From Lachnospiraceae bacterium (GTDB lineage Bacteria > Bacillota > Clostridia > Lachnospirales > Lachnospiraceae), in NCBI GenBank assembly GCA_910575105.1, contig CAJTDK010000012.1, positions 62,001 to 126,000 on the forward strand: a stretch of DNA of 64,000 bases, read 5' to 3'. Below, piece after piece: positions 8,551-18,816 of the stretch (positions within the stretch are counted from its first letter, which is position 1; the number at the start of each line of letters is the position of its first letter). The notes below the pieces were generated by a model, which saw nothing but the letters and a program-made list of their open reading frames with translations, searched no databases and was not told the DNA's origin. A program made the translations under genes and the position numbers.

Positions 8551-8588
8551 ACAAAAACAAAGGAGAAATCCTTCCACAGATTTCTCCT
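8551..8588 (-). terminator. Terminator of the LytTR regulator gene
   Basis: A ten-base perfect stem, AGGAGAAATC (8561-8570) with GATTTCTCCT (8579-8588), and an eight-base loop. On the minus strand it is followed by TTGTTTTTGT. It lies about 30 bases after the stop of the LytTR gene. Confidence 0.8.
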
Positions 8589-8620
8589 CCTGAATGTTCG
8601 ATATTCAGTTTTTCTCCAGC

Positions 8621-9337
8621 TTAAATATACTGCTTCGACCACACAAAGAACCGTTCCCTTGTCTCGTTCAACTTATACCTGCTGATCGGAATGATACTCT
8701 CGTCATTCAGCACAAAATCTGTTCTGGTAAATTCCCGCACGGCCATAAAGTTTACGATGAAGCTGTTGTGACAGCGCACGAAGATAACCGGATTCAGTTT
8801 CTTCTCCAACTCGGACAATTTTTCTGAGATGTCTATCGCTTCTTTTCTGCAATGTATCCGGGTTGTCCGCCCATTTCTCTCAATGTACAGAATCTCTTCT
8901 TCTCGGATAATGAGTTCTTTCCCCTTCGCATGAATATGAACAAAGCCCCTGTTACGTCTTGCAGTCTCGGAATGCAGTCTGGAAAAAATACTTACAAGAC
9001 TCTGCCCCAATTCTTCTCTTTTTGCAAAATATAACCGCCTTGCATCATATACTTCCGTTGCGTAGTCCGTATATCCGGTCAGGAATACGATTGCTACCCG
9101 CGGCGCCAGAATGTTTATCTTCCTCGCAATATCAATGCCGTCAACATCCTCCCCAATGCGGATATCAAGAAAAACTACATCCAAATCCTGATGTTCCTCC
9201 AAAAACTTTAAAAGTCTCTGTTCTTCAAAGATCGTTTCAATCTGAAAAGACATCTGGTTCTTATGAGCATACTGTTCCAAGATCTTCCTAGTTCTCTCAC
9301 TGCTTCGTCTCTCATCAAAAACTACGATTTGAAACAT
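8621..9337 (-). CDS. LytTR-family response regulator (AgrA/ComE type)
   Basis: A 238-residue regulator with an N-terminal receiver (phosphoacceptor Asp in VVFLDIRIGE, Thr in FLTGYTDYA) and a C-terminal LytTR DNA-binding domain (ILYIERNGRTTRIHC, FVRCHNSFIVNF, PISRYKL). The usual receiver Lys-Pro is not obvious (YFAKREEL), so phosphorylation control may be unusual. The start at 9337 has GGGGAG five bases upstream; a longer frame upstream reads through AT-rich leader and is not credible. No histidine kinase or peptide gene is adjacent, so its input is unknown. LytTR regulators commonly control secreted-peptide or envelope functions. Confidence 0.85.
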   Translation of the reverse strand: MFQIVVFDERRSSERTRKILEQYAHKNQMSFQIETIFEEQRLLKFLEEHQDLDVVFLDIRIGEDVDGIDIARKINILAPRVAIVFLTGYTDYATEVYDARRLYFAKREELGQSLVSIFSRLHSETARRNRGFVHIHAKGKELIIREEEILYIERNGRTTRIHCRKEAIDISEKLSELEKKLNPVIFVRCHNSFIVNFMAVREFTRTDFVLNDESIIPISRYKLNETRERFFVWSKQYI

Positions 9338-9506
9338 ATTGTTCTCCCCATTTCTAAATTGTCTTATCCTTATTTTATAGATATAACAGAAAAAAATCAA
9401 TCTCAACAACTTATTTTGCAAAACTATCATAGTTAATGCTATAAATGGTAACATGTTTTATCTATACCCCGGAAAACCCCAATTTTTCCTCTCAGATTCC
9501 CCGGTT

Positions 9507-11747
9507 TTATCCTCTGGGCTTTGTACCTGTCCCATCCCTTTTTGCAGCCTTGAGGCGTCCAAGATCTATCTCTCTGTCCCCATAGGTCACCTTGTATTCG
9601 CTTCCCTCCTCAAATACATAGACGTACATAAGCTCGTCCTTTTTTTTGAACTTCATCCCCCGCACGCCGACGGCGCCCTTCTTCTTCTCAGGCACCTCCA
9701 GGGCAGGAAATTTTAGGAAATATCCTCCCTTCGACTGCAGCACGACCTGTTGATTGTCCGTGACCACCTCTACCGCTGCCACCTCATCCTCTTCCTGGAG
9801 CTTCGTCGCCGCGATGGTGCGCTTTAGTACCTGGAACTCAGCCCCTTCCACCTTCTTTAACATTCCCTGTCTCGTGGCGAAGAGAAGCTTTGCATACCTA
9901 AGCTGCTCCGAATCGCATAGATATACGATCTGCTCCTTCGTACTGTCAAAGTTGCTCACATTATCTATGGGAAGGCCCTTATCCCTGAACTTCCCGAAGG
10001 GGAGGTCAAGCACCTTGATCTGATGCATCTTCCCGGTATCCGTGAACACACAGAGCTTCCCGGTGTTCATACAGCTTAAGATATACTTATTCTCCGAATC
10101 GGCCGCTTCCTTATTCCGTTCATAGGTGGCAGTATCCACCGTCTTGGCATATCCGAATCGGTCCATAAGAAAGACGATCTCCTGCTCCTCGATCTTCTTC
10201 TCCTCGTAGACTGCTTCACTGGCATTCTCGACTACCGTCCGCCGCTTCCTGCCATATTCCTTCTTGATCCGGTCAAGGTCAGCAATGATCACATCCGCCA
10301 TGGAGTCATAATTATTCAGGATGTCCTCATACCTTGAGATATTCGCCAGTGTCTCCTCATGCTCCTTTAAAAGTGCTTCAATCTCAAGGCCGATCAGCTT
10401 GTAAAGACGCATGTCCAGAATCGCCTGTGCCTGGCGTTCCGTAAAACGGAGCATCGCCGCCATCTTTTTTGAAATGCCGGATTTGAACTTGATATTCTCT
10501 GTCCGCCCTTCCGTCAGACATGCTTTCGCGTCCTTCACCGACTGGCTGCCCCGCAGGATCTCTATGATCAGGTCAATGACATCGCAGGCTTTGATCAGCC
10601 CTTCCTGTATCTCCTTTTTATCCTGCTCCTTTTTAAGCAGAGTCTTATATTTTCTCGTCGCCAGCTCGAACTGAAAATCCACATGATGCTCAATGATCTT
10701 CTTAAGTCCCATCGTCTCCGGCCTTCCGCCTGCCACTGCCAGCATATTGACGCCGAAGGTATCCTCAAGACGTGTTTTCTTATAGAGCATGTTGGTAAGG
10801 TTCTCTGCGTCCGCCCCTTTTTTCAGCTCGATGACGATCCGTATCCCTTCTTTAGAGGACATGTTGGATATGTCTACAATGTCTGTCGTCTTCTTGGTCT
10901 CCACAAGGGTACAAACATCATTTAAAAATTTCCCGATGCCGGCACCAATCATGGTATAGGGAATCTCCGAGATCACCAGGCGCTTTTTCCCGCCCTTCAT
11001 CTCCTCTACATCCACCTTGCCCCGAAGCTTGATCTTCCCCGTCCCGGTCTCGTAAATACTAAGAAGGTCATCTTTATTCACCACGATTCCTCCCGTAGGG
11101 AAATCCGGGCCTTTGATGCAGCGCATAAGCTGCTTTGTACTGATCTCGTCATTCTTCATATACGCCTTTACCGCGTCGATGACCTCGCCCAGGTTATGGG
11201 TCGGGATACTTGTAGCCATACCTACGGCGATTCCTTCCGCGCCGTTGACAAGAAGGTTTGGCACGCGCACCGGCAGCACCTCCGGCTCCTTCTCCGTCTC
11301 GTCAAAGTTAGGAAGGTAATTAATGATATCCTTGTCTAAATCCGCAAGGTATGCGTCCTGGGTAATCTTAGCCAGACGCGCTTCTGTGTAACGCATAGCA
11401 GCCGCCCCGTCTCCCTCGATGGAACCAAAGTTGCCGTGGCCGTCTACAAGGACCATTCCCTTTTTAAACTCCTGCGCCATGACTACCAGCGCCTCATAGA
11501 TCGAACTGTCCCCGTGGGGATGGTATTTACCCATTGTATCGCCCACGATACGCGCACACTTCCGATAAGGCTTGTCATACCGGATGCCAAGCTCGTGCAT
11601 GTCGTAAAGGGTGCGCCGCTGCACCGGCTTAAGCCCGTCCCGCACATCCGGCAGCGCCCTGGCGATAATTACACTCATGGCATAATCAATATATGATTTT
11701 TTCATCACATCCGAATACTCGGTTCTGATAATCTGTGAATCCTGCAT
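9507..11747 (-). CDS. parC: Topoisomerase IV subunit A (ParC-like; GyrA paralogue)
   Basis: A 746-residue type IIA topoisomerase A subunit that cuts and rejoins DNA with the ParE-like partner encoded upstream. The catalytic Tyr120 is in AMRYTEARL, and the quinolone-determining region reads HPHGDSSIYEA (Ser81, Glu85, the wild-type pattern). The C-terminal beta-propeller lacks a recognisable GyrA box (QRRGGKG), which favours ParC over GyrA. I chose ATG 11747, with GAGGAG seven bases upstream; a TTG five codons earlier would lie on that site. The pair stands alone, not in a dnaN-recF-gyrB-gyrA order, which also favours topoisomerase IV. Confidence 0.88.
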   Translation of the reverse strand: MQDSQIIRTEYSDVMKKSYIDYAMSVIIARALPDVRDGLKPVQRRTLYDMHELGIRYDKPYRKCARIVGDTMGKYHPHGDSSIYEALVVMAQEFKKGMVLVDGHGNFGSIEGDGAAAMRYTEARLAKITQDAYLADLDKDIINYLPNFDETEKEPEVLPVRVPNLLVNGAEGIAVGMATSIPTHNLGEVIDAVKAYMKNDEISTKQLMRCIKGPDFPTGGIVVNKDDLLSIYETGTGKIKLRGKVDVEEMKGGKKRLVISEIPYTMIGAGIGKFLNDVCTLVETKKTTDIVDISNMSSKEGIRIVIELKKGADAENLTNMLYKKTRLEDTFGVNMLAVAGGRPETMGLKKIIEHHVDFQFELATRKYKTLLKKEQDKKEIQEGLIKACDVIDLIIEILRGSQSVKDAKACLTEGRTENIKFKSGISKKMAAMLRFTERQAQAILDMRLYKLIGLEIEALLKEHEETLANISRYEDILNNYDSMADVIIADLDRIKKEYGRKRRTVVENASEAVYEEKKIEEQEIVFLMDRFGYAKTVDTATYERNKEAADSENKYILSCMNTGKLCVFTDTGKMHQIKVLDLPFGKFRDKGLPIDNVSNFDSTKEQIVYLCDSEQLRYAKLLFATRQGMLKKVEGAEFQVLKRTIAATKLQEEDEVAAVEVVTDNQQVVLQSKGGYFLKFPALEVPEKKKGAVGVRGMKFKKKDELMYVYVFEEGSEYKVTYGDREIDLGRLKAAKRDGTGTKPRG

Positions 11748-11901
11748 CCTTTTTCTCCTCAACGCCAGAACTCAAATTCTGCTTTTATTTTTATCTTATG
11801 ATACCCTAGGGCTACGCTTATCCATCTCCCTATGGACCGCATAAATCTTTTTCCTGTACCATCTGATAACTATCCTTTCCTTTTTCTCCGCCATCCTGCC
11901 A

Positions 11902-13824
11902 TCAGATGTCCAGCTCTGCCTCCGTCGCATTCTCATAGATAAAGGTCCGTCTCGGGGGAACCTCCGTTCCCATCAGCATCTCCGTAACGCTGGACGCCAT
12001 CCGGGCATCCTCGATCTCCACGAGCTTAAGAAGTCTTGTCTGCGGATTAAGCGTCGTGTCCCAGAGCTGCTCCGCGTCCATCTCCCCAAGACCTTTATAC
12101 CGCTGCAACGTAAACGGCCCTTCATGGCTTTTCCGGTACCGCTCCAGCGCCTTATCGTCATAGAGGTATTCCTCCTCCCCCTTCTTCGGCATAGCCTTGT
12201 AGAGCGGAGGCATGGCAATATAGACATGTCCTTCGTAGATCAGCTCCGGCATAAACCGGTAGAACAAAGTCAAAAGCAGCGTAGAAATATGCGCGCCGTC
12301 CACATCCGCATCCGCCATGATGATGATCTTGTCGTACCGGAGCTTGCTGATATCAAAATCGTTGCCGTAGCCTTCCGAGAAGCCGCAGCCAAATGCGTTG
12401 ATCATGGTCTTGATCTCCGCGTTGGCGAGCACCTTGTCAATACTTGCCTTCTCCACGTTCAGAATCTTGCCCCGTATAGGGAGGATCGCCTGATACATCC
12501 GGTCTCTGGCTGTCTTTGCCGAGCCGCCCGCAGAGTCTCCCTCTACAATAAATATCTCGCATTTTTTTGCGTCCCGGCTCTCGCAGTTGGCAAGCTTGCC
12601 ATTGCTGTCGAAGGAATATTTCTGCTTCGTCAAAAGATTCGTCTTCGCCTTCTCCTCAGTCTTGCGGATCTTTGCCGCTTTCTCCGCGCAGCCGATCACC
12701 TTTTTCAGATGATCGAGATTCCTGTCGAAATACCGGACGATCTCTTCTCCTGTCACTTTGCTGACCGCTTTGGCTGCATCCGGGTTATCGAGCTTCGTCT
12801 TCGTCTGCCCTTCAAATCTCGGATCCGGATGCTTGATGGAGATGATCGCCGTCATGCCGTTGCGGATATCCGCTCCGGTGAAATTCGCATCCTTTTCCTT
12901 CAGTATGCCAAGCTCCCTTGCATACTGATTGATAACAGACGTAAAGGTAGTCTTAAAGCCGGTCAGATGGGTTCCCCCCTCGCCGTTATAGATGTTGTTG
13001 CAAAAGCCCAGGACATTCTCATGAAACTCATTAACATACTGAAATGCTGCCTCTACCTCGATCCCTTCTGCTTCTCCCTTGAAATAGACCGGATCATGTA
13101 CTGGCTCCTTCTTCGCGTTCAGATCCTTGATAAACCCAAGTATCCCGTCCGGCTCATGATAGACGATCCGCTCCTTTTTCTCGTCCCGCAGATCCTCGAA
13201 GATGATCGTAAGCTCCGGGTTCAGATAGGTCGTCTCATGCATACGGCTCTTGACCTCATCCGCCCTGAACCTGGTCTTTTCAAAGATTGTGTCATCCGGC
13301 AGAAAATTGATCTTCGTCCCCGTCTTTTTCGTCTTTCCAATCACCGGGAGCAGTCCGTTCTCAAGCTCGATCACCGGAATCCCCCGCTCATAGCGGTCAT
13401 GATGGATCTTGCCGCCAAGACTCACCTGCACATCCATACAGGCAGAAAGCGCGTTGACAACAGAAGATCCTACTCCGTGAAGGCCGCCGCTGGTCTTATA
13501 GGCGGAATCATCGAATTTCCCTCCGGCGTGGAGTGTCGTATATACCACCCGCTCCGCAGACACGCCTTTGGCGTGGAGATCTACAGGCACGCCGCGCCCG
13601 TTATCCGAAACCGTCGCCGAGCCGTCCTTTTCCAAAGTGACCCGTATCTCGCTGCAGTATCCTGCCAGATGCTCGTCTACCGCATTGTCCACAATCTCGT
13701 AGATCAGATGGTTCAGTCCCTTTGTGGACACACTTCCAATATACATGCCAGGGCGTTTCCTGACCGCCTCTAAGCCCTCCAATACCGCGATGCTGCCCGC
13801 ATCATATGTATCTTTCTTCGCCAT
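11902..13824 (-). CDS. parE: Topoisomerase IV subunit B (ParE-like; GyrB paralogue)
   Basis: A 640-residue ATPase subunit partnering ParC. The GHKL ATPase motifs are EIVDNAVDEH, DNGRGVPVD and GLHGVGSSVVNALS; the transducer and Toprim domains follow with EGDSAGGSAK and DADVDGAHI (metal-binding acidic residues); the C-terminus has RYKGLGEMDAEQLW. I placed the start at ATG 13824 (MAKKDTYDAGS), ten bases after AAAGGG; the ATG at 13833 sits too close to that site. parC follows after 154 bases in the same direction, probably co-transcribed. Confidence 0.9.
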   Translation of the reverse strand: MAKKDTYDAGSIAVLEGLEAVRKRPGMYIGSVSTKGLNHLIYEIVDNAVDEHLAGYCSEIRVTLEKDGSATVSDNGRGVPVDLHAKGVSAERVVYTTLHAGGKFDDSAYKTSGGLHGVGSSVVNALSACMDVQVSLGGKIHHDRYERGIPVIELENGLLPVIGKTKKTGTKINFLPDDTIFEKTRFRADEVKSRMHETTYLNPELTIIFEDLRDEKKERIVYHEPDGILGFIKDLNAKKEPVHDPVYFKGEAEGIEVEAAFQYVNEFHENVLGFCNNIYNGEGGTHLTGFKTTFTSVINQYARELGILKEKDANFTGADIRNGMTAIISIKHPDPRFEGQTKTKLDNPDAAKAVSKVTGEEIVRYFDRNLDHLKKVIGCAEKAAKIRKTEEKAKTNLLTKQKYSFDSNGKLANCESRDAKKCEIFIVEGDSAGGSAKTARDRMYQAILPIRGKILNVEKASIDKVLANAEIKTMINAFGCGFSEGYGNDFDISKLRYDKIIIMADADVDGAHISTLLLTLFYRFMPELIYEGHVYIAMPPLYKAMPKKGEEEYLYDDKALERYRKSHEGPFTLQRYKGLGEMDAEQLWDTTLNPQTRLLKLVEIEDARMASSVTEMLMGTEVPPRRTFIYENATEAELDI

Positions 13825-13864
13825 TTCCCACATACCCTTTCACGCACTTATCCATACTCCGACT

Positions 13865-13893
13865 ATACTAGCACAAAATCTGGTATTAAGCAA
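13865..13893 (-). promoter_or_regulatory. Candidate parE promoter
   Basis: Minus-strand TTGCTT (13893-13888), a 17-base spacer and TAGTAT (13870-13865), about 40 bases before the parE start. The match is imperfect in both boxes, but spacing and position fit a housekeeping promoter. Confidence 0.4.
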
Positions 13894-13985
13894 ATATTTT
13901 TTTCTATTATCACACTATATCGTGTGCCATGAGGTACTGTTCACACAGATTTTTGTATATTACCGGCCATGGAGTGAATATCTGG

Positions 13986-15176
13986 TTACTTACTTACGCA
14001 TTCATTGAGCACCCTGGCAAGCGCTTCCATGGCATTTCTCATCTCCTCCACCGTATTGGTCTGGGCGCCAGCTTCGATCAGCAGGGATTTCGGCTTCAGG
14101 TGCAGATTATACCGGTAGCTTTTCAAGTAAATATGTCTCGTAAAGCCCGGATAGAGCTTCGCAGCCGCAATCTGCATCTGCAGGGAAAACGCCAGATTGT
14201 CTTCTATGTATGGATTGTACAGGTAAGCGATATCCCCGTTCGCCTTCGTGCGGCTCATGCCGTTGAAAAACATGATCTGCGCCGTCTGCTTCCCGCCGAT
14301 CTCTGTCACCAGATGAGTCGTGCCTGCCACTCCGTCCCGGTGCAGGTCTATGACCACTTCGATGCTTGGATTCTCCTTCAGAATCTTTTTCACCTGCTTC
14401 TCCGCAAGCTGGTACGCCTTGCTCCGATCCATCTCCCCGTCGATCAGATCATACACGCCTTCATGATGCATCGTCTCGATCCCGTATTGCTTATTCAGAA
14501 GTTCGGAAAGATACGCTCCCATCCCCATGATCGTCGTGCTGGGATCTCCCTTTTTTGAATCTTTAAAATCCTCTTGGGAATGGGTATGGTAGATCAGGAT
14601 CTTCGGGCCCTTTGTCTTTTTGTCAAGTTTCATATTCTTTGCGAGCAGCTTTTCGGCATTCAAATCCTTCGCGCTGACAGAGGTCGTCCCGTCAACCGTA
14701 TAAAAATGACTCACCAGATATTCAAAATCTTTTAGCTTCTCCATGGATGTATCTACTTTCTCTGCCGTCTCCCTGGATACTGGTTTTTCCTCTGCTTTGG
14801 CCGTCTTATTTTCAATCAGGTTGCCGTCCTCGTCCACGGCATTCTCGTCCTCCGCCTGCTTTTTTAAGATCATCTCGTATGTCTCGTTATCCTCCACCTG
14901 CGTATCTAGCGGCACAGTTTCCGAGACATAGGTGCCCAGCGGGAGAAGCCGGGCTGCGCACTCCGTCAGCCATTGCTCGGGGAGCGGCCCTCCTCCTTCC
15001 GTAGTATAGATAAAGCCGGACAGATACGTCTCCTCCGCGCGGCGCAGAAAAATGCTGCTTAAATACATCTGCGTCTCATCAGACAAGCCCATATCCATGT
15101 GGACACCCATATATAAAATGAATACACATAACACAATGATCAATAATATCTGGCTGATTCTCTTCCCCTGATTCAC
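13986..15176 (-). CDS. spoIIP: Stage II sporulation protein P (peptidoglycan hydrolase)
   Basis: A 396-residue SpoIIP, the amidase/endopeptidase that with SpoIID and SpoIIM thins septal peptidoglycan during engulfment. One N-terminal membrane anchor (about 8-25) is followed by an acidic/charged linker (100-150) and the catalytic domain: ILIYHTHSQEDF with a metal-binding His, VVIDLHRDG, and LLIEAGAQTNT near the end. The length matches the family. It is transcribed toward parE, downstream of gpr (49-base gap), so the two sporulation genes probably form a unit, as gpr-spoIIP do in bacilli. The forespore and mother-cell timing cannot be read here. Confidence 0.93.
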   Translation of the reverse strand: MNQGKRISQILLIIVLCVFILYMGVHMDMGLSDETQMYLSSIFLRRAEETYLSGFIYTTEGGGPLPEQWLTECAARLLPLGTYVSETVPLDTQVEDNETYEMILKKQAEDENAVDEDGNLIENKTAKAEEKPVSRETAEKVDTSMEKLKDFEYLVSHFYTVDGTTSVSAKDLNAEKLLAKNMKLDKKTKGPKILIYHTHSQEDFKDSKKGDPSTTIMGMGAYLSELLNKQYGIETMHHEGVYDLIDGEMDRSKAYQLAEKQVKKILKENPSIEVVIDLHRDGVAGTTHLVTEIGGKQTAQIMFFNGMSRTKANGDIAYLYNPYIEDNLAFSLQMQIAAAKLYPGFTRHIYLKSYRYNLHLKPKSLLIEAGAQTNTVEEMRNAMEALARVLNECVSK

Positions 15177-15225
15177 CTTTCACGCTCCTGACCTGCACCC
15201 TTATGGTTTATCATATGATGCTCTT

Positions 15226-16200
15226 TTATTGATTATGTGCATGTCCTTCTGAAAAAAGCATGTTCAAGGTTTCCGATATGGTATAGCTTATCCGCTTCAC
15301 TGTTTCGTCGATATCCTTCGGCGTCACAAAGAGGCCGTTCAGGTGCGGGGAGATGAGCTCCCGGATAAGCTCGTATTTTTCCGCCGCATTATAGCCCTGC
15401 ATCACTACCCCGACGCCCCGGAGCGTCTCAGAGGTTTCCAGCGCCCTGATCAGGTTTTCCATCGTATCATTGACAATGGTGGCCGCATCCACCACCGTAG
15501 GTACTCCTATGGCGATGACCGGAGCCCCTACCGTCTCCTGAGTGATGGCATTGCGGTGGTTCCCGACGCCGGAACCTGGATTGATACCCGTATCCGCAAT
15601 CTGTATGGTGCTGTTAAGCCGCCTTGAGCTCCGTGCCGCCAGTGCGTCAATGGCGATGATCAAATCCGGCTTTGTCTCCGTTACTATCCCCCGGATGATC
15701 TCTACGGTCTCCATGCCCGTCTGCCCCATGACTCCGGGGACGATGGCGCTGATCAGGTGCGCCGTATCCTCACCCATCGCATATTTTCCGTACTCTTTCA
15801 CGATATGGCGGGTGATATTCAGGTTATCCACCACATAAGGGCCAAGCGCATCCGGCGTCACCTTCCGGTTTCCGAGCCCCACCACAAGAACTGAATAGTC
15901 TTCCTTTTCAAGATTCACAAACTGCTTCATATGTTTCAGAAGCTCTGCAGAGATTTCCTCATGGTATCCTTCGTCCGGAACTGCCATGTTCGGCGCCTCC
16001 ATCGTAATGTAGGTCCCCACCGGCTTCCCCATAGTCTTCGCGCCGTTCTCCGTCTCGATCTTCACCGTCGTGATCTTTATCTCCCGCTCTTCGTCATAAT
16101 CCTCTTCCAGTACGACGCCAGGCACTTCTACATTATCCGACTCAAATCTTTCTTTCTGTTCCAATGCAAGGTCAGTTCTTACGCTATACTTTTCAATCAT
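15226..16200 (-). CDS. gpr: Germination protease GPR
   Basis: A 324-residue aspartic-type endopeptidase that degrades small acid-soluble spore proteins on germination. The N-terminal YSVRTDLALE, LVVGLGNRKVTPDALGP and PDLIIAIDALAARSS blocks are diagnostic. GPR is made as a zymogen and processed near its N-terminus; the short N-terminal stretch before VRTDLA is present. The start is ATG 16200 after GAGAGGG; three upstream in-frame Met codons lie in or before the ribosome site. It is divergent from the polyamine operon and followed by spoIIP. Confidence 0.95.
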   Translation of the reverse strand: MIEKYSVRTDLALEQKERFESDNVEVPGVVLEEDYDEEREIKITTVKIETENGAKTMGKPVGTYITMEAPNMAVPDEGYHEEISAELLKHMKQFVNLEKEDYSVLVVGLGNRKVTPDALGPYVVDNLNITRHIVKEYGKYAMGEDTAHLISAIVPGVMGQTGMETVEIIRGIVTETKPDLIIAIDALAARSSRRLNSTIQIADTGINPGSGVGNHRNAITQETVGAPVIAIGVPTVVDAATIVNDTMENLIRALETSETLRGVGVVMQGYNAAEKYELIRELISPHLNGLFVTPKDIDETVKRISYTISETLNMLFSEGHAHNQ

Positions 16201-16267
16201 CAAAAAGCCCTCTCGTTTCATCAACATATTTAAAACATAGTTTTTGCAAAATTCCGAGAAATATGTA

Positions 16268-16295
16268 TTGCATTTTTCTGCACAGGCTGTATAAT
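16268..16295 (+). promoter_or_regulatory. Promoter of the polyamine regulator-transport operon
   Basis: TTGCAT (16268-16273), a 16-base spacer and a perfect TATAAT (16290-16295), about 70 bases before the regulator ATG. The AT-rich leader between them could hold the regulator's own operator; no clear palindrome was recognised. Confidence 0.65.
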
Positions 16296-16363
16296 AACAC
16301 TAAACTTTTTGTTTATTTTTACTGTCACACAAATTTTGTCAAATCATAAAAGAGGATCAGAGA

Positions 16364-16900
16364 ATGGAAATCGGAAAAAAAATAAAGCTGCTGCGCATTG
16401 AAAAGGGGCTGACCCAGGAAGAGCTGGCCGGGCGCGCGGAGCTCTCCAAGGGTTTTATCTCACAATTGGAGCGGGACCTTACCTCCCCTTCCATCGCGAC
16501 GCTTATCGATATCCTTCAGTGTCTCGGAACTACGATCAATGAATTTTTCAGCGAGGAGACGGAGGAGCAGGTCGTCTTCCACTTCGACGATTATTTTGAA
16601 AAAACCGACCCGGAGCTTGGGAATAAGACAGAGTGGATCATTCCCAACGCCCAGAAAAACCTGATGGAACCGATCCGGCTTACCCTTGGGCCTAATGGAT
16701 CTACCTACCGTGACGTTCCCCATGAGGGCGAGGAGTTCGGTTATGTCATCCGTGGAAGCATCCGCGTCCATATCGGCAAGCGTGCATACACGGCAAAAAA
16801 AGGAGAATCCTTTTATTTCACCCCTCACTCGGAGCATTATCTTGAGGCGGGACCGGGCGGCGCGGTACTCATCTGGATCAGCACCCCGCCCAGCTTTTAA
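16364..16900 (+). CDS. XRE-cupin transcriptional regulator of polyamine uptake
   Basis: 178 residues: an N-terminal Cro/CI-type helix-turn-helix ([20 protein letters not shown], then [18 protein letters not shown]) and a C-terminal cupin_2 beta-barrel ([34 protein letters not shown]). This PuuR-like arrangement is commonly found directly before potABCD in Firmicutes, where it is thought to sense polyamines or related ligands in the cupin. potA follows after 22 bases with its own AAGGAGG, so regulator and transporter are co-transcribed and probably feedback-regulated. The ligand is inferred from context. Confidence 0.87.
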   Translation: MEIGKKIKLLRIEKGLTQEELAGRAELSKGFISQLERDLTSPSIATLIDILQCLGTTINEFFSEETEEQVVFHFDDYFEKTDPELGNKTEWIIPNAQKNLMEPIRLTLGPNGSTYRDVPHEGEEFGYVIRGSIRVHIGKRAYTAKKGESFYFTPHSEHYLEAGPGGAVLIWISTPPSF

Positions 16901-16922
16901 CTATTTCTACAAGGAGGATGGT

Positions 16923-17996
16923 ATGTCTAATAAATTAATTGATATTGTGAATGTTTCAAAATCCTACGGGGAAAATCTTGTACTTAACAACCTGAATCTC
17001 TATATCCGGGAGAACGAGTTCTTAACGCTCTTAGGTCCCAGCGGCTGCGGCAAGACGACGCTTCTGCGGATCCTCGGCGGATTCGAATCGCCCAATACGG
17101 GAGAGGTCATTTTTGATGGGAAGGATATCACGGAGCTTGCGCCGAATAAACGTCAACTCAACACTGTATTCCAGAAATACGCCCTTTTCCCCAACATGAC
17201 TATCGCAGAGAACATTGCCTTCGGCTTAAAGATCAAGGGAAAATCCAAAGGCTATATCGAGGACAAGATCCGCTATGCCTTAAAGCTTGTCAATCTCGAC
17301 GGCTTTGAGGAACGCATGCCGGACTCCCTAAGCGGCGGCCAGCAGCAGCGCATCGCCATCGCCCGCGCTATCGTCAACGAGCCCAAAGTCCTTCTGCTGG
17401 ACGAGCCTTTAGGGGCTCTCGACTTGAAACTCAGACAGGATATGCAGTATGAGCTGATCCGCCTGAAGAACGAACTGGGCATCACCTTCGTCTATGTCAC
17501 CCACGACCAGGAGGAGGCCCTTACCATGTCAGACACCATCGTAGTCATGAACCAGGGCAACATCCAGCAGATCGGCACGCCGGAGGATATCTATAATGAA
17601 CCGCAGAATGCCTTTGTGGCAGATTTCATCGGGGAGAGCAACATCTTTTCGGCGATCATGGTGGAGGATAAGCTGGTAAAGATCCAGGGGGTGAAGTTCC
17701 CCTGCGTCGATACCGGCTTCGGGAAGAACAAGCCGGTGGACGCAGTTATCCGCCCGGAGGATGTGGACCTGGTGAAGCCGAAAAAGGGGCTGATGCAGGG
17801 TATCGTCACTTCCCTGATCTTCAAGGGCGTCCACTATGAGATGGACGTCATGGCTAATGGCTATGAATGGCTGGTTCACAGTACGGACATGTTCCCGGTA
17901 GGGACAGAGGTGGGCATCAAGGTTGACCCCTTTGACATCCAGATTATGAAAAAACCAAAATCAGAAGACGCGGAGGCTGTATCAATTGAAGAATAA
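16923..17996 (+). CDS. potA: Spermidine/putrescine ABC transporter ATP-binding protein
   Basis: A 357-residue ATPase energising polyamine import. Walker [10 protein letters not shown], signature LSGGQQQR, Walker [12 protein letters not shown] and the H-loop VTHDQ are all present, followed by a C-terminal TOBE-like domain (about 280-350). The start is ATG 16923, five bases after AAGGAGG; an apparent longer frame upstream is antisense-like read-through of the regulator and is discarded. The last codons overlap the TTG start of potB. Cytoplasmic, membrane-associated. Confidence 0.95.
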   Translation: MSNKLIDIVNVSKSYGENLVLNNLNLYIRENEFLTLLGPSGCGKTTLLRILGGFESPNTGEVIFDGKDITELAPNKRQLNTVFQKYALFPNMTIAENIAFGLKIKGKSKGYIEDKIRYALKLVNLDGFEERMPDSLSGGQQQRIAIARAIVNEPKVLLLDEPLGALDLKLRQDMQYELIRLKNELGITFVYVTHDQEEALTMSDTIVVMNQGNIQQIGTPEDIYNEPQNAFVADFIGESNIFSAIMVEDKLVKIQGVKFPCVDTGFGKNKPVDAVIRPEDVDLVKPKKGLMQGIVTSLIFKGVHYEMDVMANGYEWLVHSTDMFPVGTEVGIKVDPFDIQIMKKPKSEDAEAVSIEE

Positions 17997-18816
17997 AGAC
18001 AGAAAGATCAAGCGCCTGCTTGCCGGTCCCTACATGATCTGGTCGGCGGGATTTATCATCATCCCCCTTCTCATGATCTTTTACTACGGGCTTACTGACA
18101 ACGACGGACATTTTACCTTTAATAATATCGCGCGGATAACGACTCCTGAGAACCTCAAGGCTCTCGGGCTGGCATTGCTTCTGTCCATCATCAGCACTGC
18201 CATCTGCCTGATCCTTGCCTATCCGCTCTGCATGATCCTTACCAACCTTGGCGTTAACCAGTCAAGCTTTATCGTGCTGATCTTCATCCTTCCCATGTGG
18301 ATGAACTCTCTGCTTAGAACTCTTGCCTGGCAGAATCTCTTAGAGCGCAATGGCATCATCAACATCATACTGGATTTTTTGCATCTGCCACCTTTGGAGA
18401 TCATCAATACGCCCTATGCCATCATCCTTGGCATGGTGTATGATTTCCTGCCCTTTATGGTGTTGCCAATCTACAACGTACTCTCGAAGATCGACAGCGA
18501 CATCATCGCTGCTGCAAGAGACTTGGGCGCCAACAGCGTGCAGACCTTCCTTCGCATCATCCTGCCTTTATCCGTCCCCGGGATTATCAGCGGCGTAACG
18601 ATGGTATTCGTCCCTTCGCTGACGACCTTCGTCATCTCCGACCTCCTCGGCGGAAGCAAGATCCTCCTCATCGGAAATGTGATCGAGCAGGAATTCAAAC
18701 AAGGAAGCAACTGGCATTCAGGAAGCGGTATGTCGCTTGTCCTGATGATCTTCATCATCTTCAGCATGGCGCTTATCGCCAAATATGATAAAGAAGGGGA
18801 GGGAACAGCATTTTGA
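17986..18816 (+). CDS. potB: Spermidine/putrescine ABC transporter permease PotB
   Basis: A 276-residue permease with six predicted membrane helices and the EAA loop ([25 protein letters not shown]) that contacts PotA. It starts at TTG 17986, inside the potA stop region (TTGAAGAATAA); GGAGG lies nine bases upstream within potA. The stop overlaps the TTG start of the next gene (TTGA), indicating tight translational coupling of all three transporter genes. Confidence 0.93.
   Translation: MKNKDRKIKRLLAGPYMIWSAGFIIIPLLMIFYYGLTDNDGHFTFNNIARITTPENLKALGLALLLSIISTAICLILAYPLCMILTNLGVNQSSFIVLIFILPMWMNSLLRTLAWQNLLERNGIINIILDFLHLPPLEIINTPYAIILGMVYDFLPFMVLPIYNVLSKIDSDIIAAARDLGANSVQTFLRIILPLSVPGIISGVTMVFVPSLTTFVISDLLGGSKILLIGNVIEQEFKQGSNWHSGSGMSLVLMIFIIFSMALIAKYDKEGEGTAF

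Noticed and set aside
12124-13773. A 549-codon open frame on the plus strand opposite parE
   Set aside because: It is the antisense shadow of a strongly conserved gene, with no ribosome site or family resemblance.
16686-16922. N-terminal extension of PotA overlapping the cupin regulator
   Set aside because: PotA homology begins at [11 protein letters not shown] right after AAGGAGG; the extension is another frame of the regulator.
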